DNA from: Salvator merianae | Taxonomy: Eukaryota > Chordata > Lepidosauria > Squamata > Teiidae | Length of the DNA stretch: 64,000 nt | Assembly (NCBI GenBank): GCA_003586115.2 | Contig: QVOM02000025.1 | Span: forward strand, 49,606,582 to 49,670,581 | Direction: 5' to 3' | Shown: positions 56,954-64,000 of the stretch, in pieces | Position numbering within the stretch: the first letter of the stretch is position 1 | Layout of the letters: the number at the start of each line of letters is the position of its first letter | Made by a program: the position numbers and the translations under genes | The notes under the pieces: generated by a model | Databases searched by the model: none | Told to the model about the DNA's origin: nothing | Seen by the model: only the letters and a program-made list of their open reading frames with translations

Positions 56954-58405
56954 CTGTTGTTTTCCAACAAATATAGAAAAGTAGTCAGCTTTTAAAATAA
57001 ACAGAAAAAAGAAGTAAAATAAGCCAAGAAAGTCTGACAGGTCTTCTGAAACTCTACTGCAATGATGTGTTGATTGCTGAAACTGCTTGGGGATAATTTA
57101 GAGCTAAGTATACACAAATGGCATTTCTGGGCTAGGGAATGTGGGGAGACGGAGCATAGGAACTGATAATCCCTGCAGATGGTTTGAGTTGCTTGATTTA
57201 ATAGGTCAAATGTTGCCAGGTGGCCAAAGAAATCCATAAATGGAGAAAAATGCTAGCTGTAACAGGAGTCTCACTGTTTTCACTATAGCAGTAGGCAATG
57301 TTGTGATTTTGAAACTAGGAATAGGAACCAATAGGTTCAATTAGTGCTGCATGTAGAGAAGTAATAAAGGAAACATGGCAAGAAAACAAGAAGTGCAGAA
57401 GCCACATTTTGTACCAGATGATTGTTCACTGACTTCTCTAAGCTGAACTTGAATCCACATTTACATGAAAATTTAAAACTATCCAGTACATGTATAGGCA
57501 GAATAATGTTAAGAGTGCTACAGATTTTGCATACACACACACACACATACACATATATGAATATGAATATATTCTCAGAAACGAAGAAGAAACAACCACC
57601 CTAACAATTTGGAGTGTCAGTTTGATGCACAGAAGTGAAAGGAGATATTAATTCTCTGGATATATTCAGAAGTGATGCAGCATGAAGTCATATATCATAA
57701 GCATAGCTCTGAATCACATGGGTTCTGTGAGAACTGCAAGAGAGCAGTATGGGGTGCAAAATGAGTGACTGTGCACAATTTGTGTAAAAAGCTGCTTTTG
57801 CAAGGATTTTGCACTTTGTCTCTCTCTTCAGGCTCTCTCTTCCCCCCCCTTCCTTTCATCCTGTTCTCTTACATATTTTGTGTGTATCATAGAATAATAT
57901 TCAACCAGAAATAATTACAATATTTCTTTATTGATCATTAAATGACATATATGTTTTCATATAAGGACAATGAAATTAGTCTCTCTCTCTCCCCACATAC
58001 TTCACTCCATGAAGAATAAAACTAAATGAAGACTCCATATTCTGAAGATATATATAAATGGTATTATAGGAGTAGGGAAACCTTAATGATGTTTCTCAGT
58101 TTCCAGAACCATCATGTTGACCACTAGTGGGAATAGGCATTTTTCCTGTACTAAAGGTCCCCACTTTTGTGGGTCTGTGATCTCATGTGGAATATTGAGA
58201 AAGTAATGTAGTTACAGAAAGCCAGGCAGAAGTCATAAAACTAGATTACTTCTGGTTTTATTTTATGGAGCCCTGTGATCTTCCTCCTCACAATTGTCTA
58301 GTAGTGAGAAGGGAAGTTAGAATGTCTATTACACAAATGAAGATGGTTGTGCAGAAATCAGATTGTGAAGAGCTTTTAAGGATGAAAGCTTTTTCCATCT
58401 AGACA
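56954..58405. other. no gene recognised; short CA microsatellite at 57531-57550
   Basis: Contains a (CA)n tract at 57531-57550 and a C-rich run at 57842-57848. No transposon ends or protein motifs seen. Confidence 0.5.
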
Positions 58406-58835
58406 TTTTGGGCCTTTTCACACTTTCCACAGTAGAACAGGATAATTATCCTGTTCTGTGGTGGAACAGAACTCACAGTGTGGCAACTGTCCACACTGCA
58501 AGGCTGTAGAACAGACCAGTGCAAATGCTGGCACGTTGCTGGCGCCCTGCACCATGACAGAGGCCCAGAGACTCCCAGCCACTCCCATGGTGACTGACAA
58601 TGCCACAGAATGATGCAGGTATAGCTGTGCTACTCTGCTTTTGCACCTGGAAGTGTATCAGGAGTGGTCCAGCTACTGCTAGTACAACTGTGGAACATGC
58701 TTTTGTGCTTCACAGCAGGTAGTGATTGGGACCAGCTGTAGTCTACTCCTGATTGCTAGTGCCTCTGTGAAATTTGGAAGCACTTGACTAATGAGCATTC
58801 CTGATGCTCATTAGTGTCAAGTGCAAAAAGGCCCT
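58406..58835 (-). mobile_element. hAT-like MITE family 1, copy 5
   Basis: The left end is TTGGGCCTTTTCACACTTTC. The complement of the right end is AAGGGCCTTTTTGCACTTGA. A perfect 24-bp palindrome (58434-58457; half-site AGAACAGGATAA) lies 23 bases inside the left end and corresponds to the imperfect one in copy 1. The body contains 'CCACTCCCATGGTGACTG' and 'GATTGCTAGTGCCTCTGTG', as in copies 3 and 4. The duplication is not clear (CATTT on both sides). Confidence 0.72.
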
Positions 58836-59157
58836 TCATTTCAACAGGTCCAGACCTTCTAGGATTCAGGCAGGACTTGGCAACAGTTTGCGTAGCCTTA
58901 AGTGCCCTGGTGGAACTCCAAGGATTAGGCAGATCAACAAAGTGGTCCATAAATGCTCTTTTTAAAAATGTCTTCTTGAAAAGAACATTTTAAAAATACA
59001 ATCCAGAACACGTTTACAGAAAAGGAAAAGACTGGTTAGAACAGATCTGGTTAGATTATCTATTATGCTGAAAAGGTTCAGAAACTGTCTTTGGTGGTTT
59101 TCCTAAAACCTCCTCTCCAAAGGAACAAGGAACGTGTGTGTGTGTGTGTGTGTGTGT

Positions 59158-59206
<49 letters not shown>

Positions 59207-62200
59207 TCATTTATCTCCTTTTACAGCATGTAATTTAATTCTTTCTCTGTCCAGAATGTCGATAGTATCTGAAAGGAAAATGGCAGTATGAAAAGCTCTC
59301 TTGATCTAAGTGGCATATTTAGTTCAGCACATAAAGAACAACAATGGAATCTGAAAAGCAAATTCCTTTGAAAGTATCAGGACAATTTTTTGCTGTTAAA
59401 TCCCTCTAGAAATACATCCACACTTCTCTTCTGGAAACACTAACTAGTTAAACATGATGTGAATGGACATTTTTGATTTATTTAGCAATGAACATCTGGA
59501 TTGTAAATAGTTTGATTCTAGGTTTGATAGGCTTCATGCATTCAGCAGGGGGGTTGGGTGCAGAGTCTTCCAAAGTGCTTCAGCAAAAGATTGCCTTCTA
59601 ATCCAGGGGGCCAAAGTGGCTTTGGAGTTAGGAAGATCCTAGGTGAAAAGCACACCTGAGCCTCTTGTTTCCACTTTCTTTATGTGATACATGCAGATTT
59701 GGATGATATGGTTGTGGCATTTGGAGAGCTCTGGAGAAACAGGAGGGCAGCTGCCTTGCAAGGATAATTTATTTTTATTTTTTTAAAAATGTTCACAACT
59801 ACACCATCCTGGTTGTACCCTTTTATGTATGATGGCCTTAGCCATCACCTTGATCACCTAATTGTAGAGCTGTCCTTTGCCATAAGGGCAGTCCTGTATG
59901 ATCCCCAATGGCTATTTAGCCTTTGCCACAAGGGCTGCACAGGACAAGAGCCCAGGTGATATCTCTCTCCATACACATCCCATCTGTCCAGAAAAAATTG
60001 GGTACAGGTGCTGCAAAGGGTGAGGCAAGGGGAAACATTATTTCCCAATACAATATGCAACAGATGTGGCTTCAGAGTTAGAAAAAGTGGTTTCAGATGA
60101 GGATTTAAAGGAGGATTGGGGTTTGTGGGAATTAGCATCTTACCTTAGTTTAGACTGCTTACCTTATGCTTTGCACCGATCTGTATCATATATATGGCAT
60201 GCAGGTGTCCCATGAGTAAGGCTGCCTCAAGACGGCAAGAGGCATGCAGAATATAAGCAAGATCCTGTAATTGTCTGTTGTTGTGTCTTGCCAGATGCCC
60301 ACTGCAAACCCCAGCTTTCCTGTGCATCTGGTGAGTAGCATATGAGATCTGCAAGTTGCAATTGGCACTGCATTGGAAGTGCAATGCTATCAGAATTTTG
60401 GAGTTTAGCTCATATCTGGAAGCATCCTTTGATGTGTAAGAATGCTAGGAGAAGGAAGAAGAGAAAAATACTTATAAGATCTTTTCCCGCCCACCCCTTC
60501 CCAGAGCATGAGTAATAACGTCATCTGCTTTAATTCAAAACTGACTGAATCTGCATACTATGAATGAAACAAAGATGAGATTTTCAGGTTTTGTAGTTAA
60601 TTGGATAAGAATAACCCACAAAAATGAGACAACAGAAATGAATTCAGTATTTAAAAATTTACTTCTACAAAAGTGGCTGACCATGATTATTGACTAAATT
60701 CTCTCCTGCTTTCCCTGCTGTTTTTTTTTTTTTCTTCATTCAAAAGGATCAATCAGCAAGCAGTCCATTTATGTCATTTTGGCCTCTCCGACACAGTAAA
60801 TGTAGGCAATATTCCCATTTGGAAATCTCTGTGGGGAGGAGGGAGTGGTACCAATGCTTCCATTCTATTCTGGAACATGGGTGCTTAATGAATGATTATT
60901 CCTTGCTCACAGGGCAGTTTGTAGCAGCAAAAGAGAGACCATGTCACACACACATACAAACCCAAAACTGATTTACCAGAAATCATCCCTGAATTTCTAA
61001 TCAGTTCCTATGAAAATACTTTTTAGATCACTAATAATCCAGTCATTTATTTCCTACACTGGTCAGTAAGACATCTATGAGAAATCCACAAGTCTCTGGG
61101 CTTAACAGCTACAGCCATTTCTCATTATTTCTTCTAATAAACTGCTCTGATTTCTTTTTTCTTTTTTTTTTCTACTGTCACTGACTAAAAGATTTCATAC
61201 AGTTGTTAAAAGCAAAAACAAAACAAAACTTGACAGTAATCGCCACAATTTTCTTTATCTCCCTCCCAAACAGTTGAACTGTGTGATCCGGTTTGAGACA
61301 TTCTGGCACAACAGAACATATTTTCTTAAAGCACTCATTTTATAATGACAACAAAAGAGTATATTTTTTTTAAAAAAACATGTACAGGATGGAACAAACA
61401 AAGTCTTGTTTTTCAAGCGCCATGGCTTTATGCCTTTGTAGAGCTCACCTTGCTTTCTACAAAGCAAACTTAACAAAAAGCTGTTTGGGAAAATATATTG
61501 ACATACATCTCTATTTAACTTGGTGGATATGCTACCTGGAAGCTCCTATCAAGTATCATAGCCACTAAACTGAATAGTCATGTATGCCAATAGATGAGCA
61601 CAGGGGATTGGAAACAACACCAGAGGCCCAAAGCACCAGCTTCTAATAGATAGAAGAGGTACGCTAGGTTCAAGGTGCAGAAGGACTAACCTGAGCACAC
61701 ACTATCCTCCTATTTCCTTTGGACCATACCAGAAGGATAGCTGATGTGCAGTGACCAAATTTCACCATGCATTAAAAGAGGGACTGGGGCATATTCATTG
61801 CATGTCACCAACACCCAAGTCACTACAGGAGGAGAAGAATCTGTTACCGGGAGGGCTCTGTATACAGAATGGGAAACATACTCTGCAGATATGGCACAGG
61901 CCAGGTTTGCTTCAGCTGCTATTATGCAGAAGGACAGTGGTGGCAGGATCAACCTACATCTAACACTGGAGTCCAACAGTATTTTGCCAGCTCCTGAAAA
62001 TAACCAATTCTTAGGATCATTTCCAGAACCTGGAAAATGCTTTTGCGTGGAAAATTTGATGCTAGGAAACTTCCATTCCCTGACTTAGTTAGCATGGGTC
62101 AAGCTGTGCTGTCCAAACAGACAGCCATCCACCCCACTCCTGGACTGAAAAAAGTGCTCTGGACCAGGAGCTATTCCTTCAACAGTGATCAAACAGTGAC

Positions 62201-62666
62201 AAAGGGGCCCAGGACTGTCAGGTACTTCACTGGTAAGCTTGGGCTCTTCTCAGTACATAGGGAATAGAATTGCATAGGAACTCACCTACTTACTCAACCA
62301 CATGGGCACCACCTTTACATGGATACCACTATTATTTCTGCTTTCATAGGTGGGGTGGCATTGCACTTATGCAGATGTCATAGTGTGCAGGTACATTCAC
62401 TGTGTGTCATTATGTCATGTGTTTGCTGTCATTCAAACAGGATTGAACAGTGGTTTTCACAAGTCTTGTTAAAGCATGAAAGTGGCATTGTACAGAAGAT
62501 GCAGCATTGGCTCAGGATCATACCCTCCTGACACGGCCCCCTGCTAGACCAAAATGGCCTCCTAGAACAGAACAGTCTAGTTATGAGCCTAGTTATGAGT
62601 AAACCAGACCAGGGAGGTGTGCCAAAGTGTACATGCCTCAGTAGACTGGTTTAGCAATCAAAATGG
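58836..62666. repeat. unidentified DNA with compound (TG)n(AG)n microsatellite at 59134-59203
   Basis: A TG run of about 25 bases passes into an AG run of about 44 bases at 59134-59203. A degenerate direct repeat, CCTTTGCCATAAGGGC (59874) and CCTTTGCCACAAGGGC (59920), is visible. T runs occur at 60720-60733 and 61157-61173. The segment 59215-59420 looks single-copy with AACAATGG (SOX-like) words. No gene is supported; frames at 61744-62088 and 60690-60971 lack any known domain. Confidence 0.55.
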
Positions 62667-62674
62667 GTCCCCTG

Positions 62675-63992
62675 TAGGGATGTGCACGAAATTTCGAAGC
62701 AACGAAATTTCGTACGAATTTCGTTGCTTCGCAACATTCGCATCGAATGCGAAGTGCCCTCCCTATCGCGAAAGCGAATAGCGAAAGTCACGGCGATTTT
62801 CGTCAATTTTCGTGACCTTCGCTACTCACCGCGAACGGCTATTTTTCGTCCTTTTTCACTGCGAAAACTCCGAAGCAACGAAGCTCGGTAGCTTCGTAGC
62901 CTCAAGTCTCTGCCTCTAGAGGTGGAAATTGTAATGCATCACATTAGGGAAGACGGTATTTTTTTAACTCTTCGCCTGCCTCGCAGCGATCGCACCGCAT
63001 GAGGATGAGAAACTCAGACGGCTTGGAGTTAATAAAACTTCTTTGATGGTGTTATATAGTTCTTCGTTTTGAAACAGAGGGCAAGACGTGGTGTCATTTC
63101 ACTGCTGCTCGGAAGTAGGGAGGGAGGGCAAGACGAGGCAACATTTCGCTGCTACTCGGAAGTAAGAAGGGAGGGCAAGACGAGGCGTCATTTCGCTGCT
63201 ACTCGGAAGTAAGAAGGGAGGGCAAGACGAGGCAACATTTCGCTGCTACTCGGAAGTAAGAAGGGAGGGCAAGACGAGGCGTCATTTCGCTGCTACTCGG
63301 AAGTAAGAAGGGAGGGCAAGACGAGGCGTCATTTCGCTGCTGCTCGGAAGTAGGGAGTTATTTCATCCTGCGGCTGCCGCCAGTCTTCTAAATTACGCGC
63401 TGAGCTGAAGGCAATTGCTTCGTGCGTCGCTGACTAAGCCTGCCCGCCTCGTAGGCGAGGTAATAATTTCTGTGCCCCAAACGATCGGCACGGACAGCAG
63501 ACAGCGACGAGTCGCGCCGAAAAGTTAAAGGGACAGAAATTAGCGCGCGTGCGCGCACAGACATGAGCGTCGAAAAGGCATCGAAAATGACAAAAAATCA
63601 AAGCGAAAAAAATTCCTTCGCTTCCTTTCGCTTGCTTTCGAGCTGCAGTGAGGAACCCAAAACGTACCTTCGTTGCTTTGAATCCTGCTACAAACCGGCC
63701 GCCGGTAAAAAGTAAGCTCCGTGCAATTTTTACTTTTAACGAAGCAACTCCTTAAATTAGCAACGTGGACGGTCAAATATAGAAGGGAGAGGGCAGGGGG
63801 ATATGCGGCATTTGTTTTTCGCTACTTATTTCATTGATTTTCCACTTCCGGTTTTCGAAAATTTACGAAAATTTTCGCTGCGAAAACGAAAATCGCCATT
63901 TTCGCGACTTCCGTTTTCGTGCGAAAACGAAGCTACGAAGTTTCGATGCATTGCGAAACGAACAGAGAAAATTCATTTCGTGCACATCCCTA
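62675..63992 (-). mobile_element. CpG-rich nonautonomous hAT, copy 2
   Basis: 1318 bp. The left end TAGGGATGTGCACGAAATTT and the complement of the right end TAGGGATGTGCACGAAATGA are almost identical. The target duplication GTCCCCTG is perfect (62667-62674 and 63993-64000) and ends on the last base of the window. A 37-base near-perfect palindrome lies at 62695-62731 (arm CGAAGCAACGAAATTTCG). The body is the reverse complement of copy 1 at 22024, which places the two in opposite orientation. It is longer mainly because it has six tandem 47-bp units where copy 1 has one. No frame resembles a transposase. Confidence 0.9.
63078..63358. repeat. 47-bp minisatellite inside the hAT, 6 units
   Basis: Units begin GAGGGCAAGACG at 63078, 63124, 63171, 63218, 63265 and 63312, that is one 46-bp and then 47-bp steps. 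Each unit ends CTCGGAAGTA(A/G)G. Units 2 to 5 are nearly identical and alternate GAGGCAACATT and GAGGCGTCATT at one position, suggesting expansion by a two-unit step. The matching place in copy 1 (about 22725-22775, complement) has one unit. Confidence 0.95.
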
Positions 63993-64000
63993 GTCCCCTG

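Noticed and set aside
63078..63358. Regular 47-bp array looking like a CRISPR-type repeat array
   Set aside because: Units are directly abutting with no unique spacers, sit inside a hAT with clear ends in vertebrate DNA, and the related copy has one unit.

Overview
The window is vertebrate nuclear DNA, most likely from a squamate reptile (lizard or snake). It is AT-rich, intron- or gene-desert-like, and has no supportable protein-coding gene, rRNA or tRNA gene. The squamate assignment is an inference. It rests on the mix of repeats (L1, L2-clade LINEs, a Penelope-like GIY-YIG remnant, tRNA-derived SINEs with a 'CAAGAAAACTGCAT' tail segment, and many short hAT-type DNA elements) and on abundant simple repeats. 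Nearly all open frames over 60 codons are chance frames. The few that carry recognisable protein motifs are decayed transposon fragments.

Layout. 1-12 kb: sparse sequence with microsatellites, a fragment and two good copies of hAT-like MITEs (4476-4932, 7429-7913), a small hAT with an imperfect 8-bp target duplication (8508-8842) and a Tc1-like end (5513-5720). 12-20 kb: a SINE, a foldback hairpin, L1 fragments in both orientations, a MITE, a Penelope-like fragment, an L2-type 3' repeat split by another MITE, and a CpG-rich block. 20-26 kb: a nested stack. An unidentified repeat (here R1, copy A) holds a MITE, which holds a CpG-rich hAT (22024-23168) with a perfect 8-bp duplication; a SINE and an L1 are inserted elsewhere in the same R1 copy. 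26-38 kb: mostly unique-looking DNA plus L2 remnants, two more MITEs, an inverted-repeat element and a 1.1-kb element with a 48-bp tandem array (34121-35244). 38-42 kb: a candidate conserved noncoding block (38500-38760) directly followed by R1 copy B, which carries a Charlie-like hAT. 42-56 kb: L2-type 3' ends, an LTR remnant, a dispersed amniote-type repeat, MITEs and an L1 fragment. 56-64 kb: twin CArG boxes, a 290-bp hAT with a perfect duplication, a MITE, and at the very end a 1318-bp hAT (62675-63992). That last element is the reverse-orientation relative of the one at 22024; its right-hand target duplication ends exactly on the last base of the window, and it contains six copies of a 47-bp unit.

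Nothing here forms a pathway or operon. The coherent biology is transposon stratigraphy: several nonautonomous hAT families moved by enzymes not encoded here, with relative ages readable from nesting and from CpG retention. The most unusual recurrent feature is that these elements carry, often just inside a terminal repeat, a perfect or near-perfect palindrome. Its sequence differs between elements while its palindromic character is kept.
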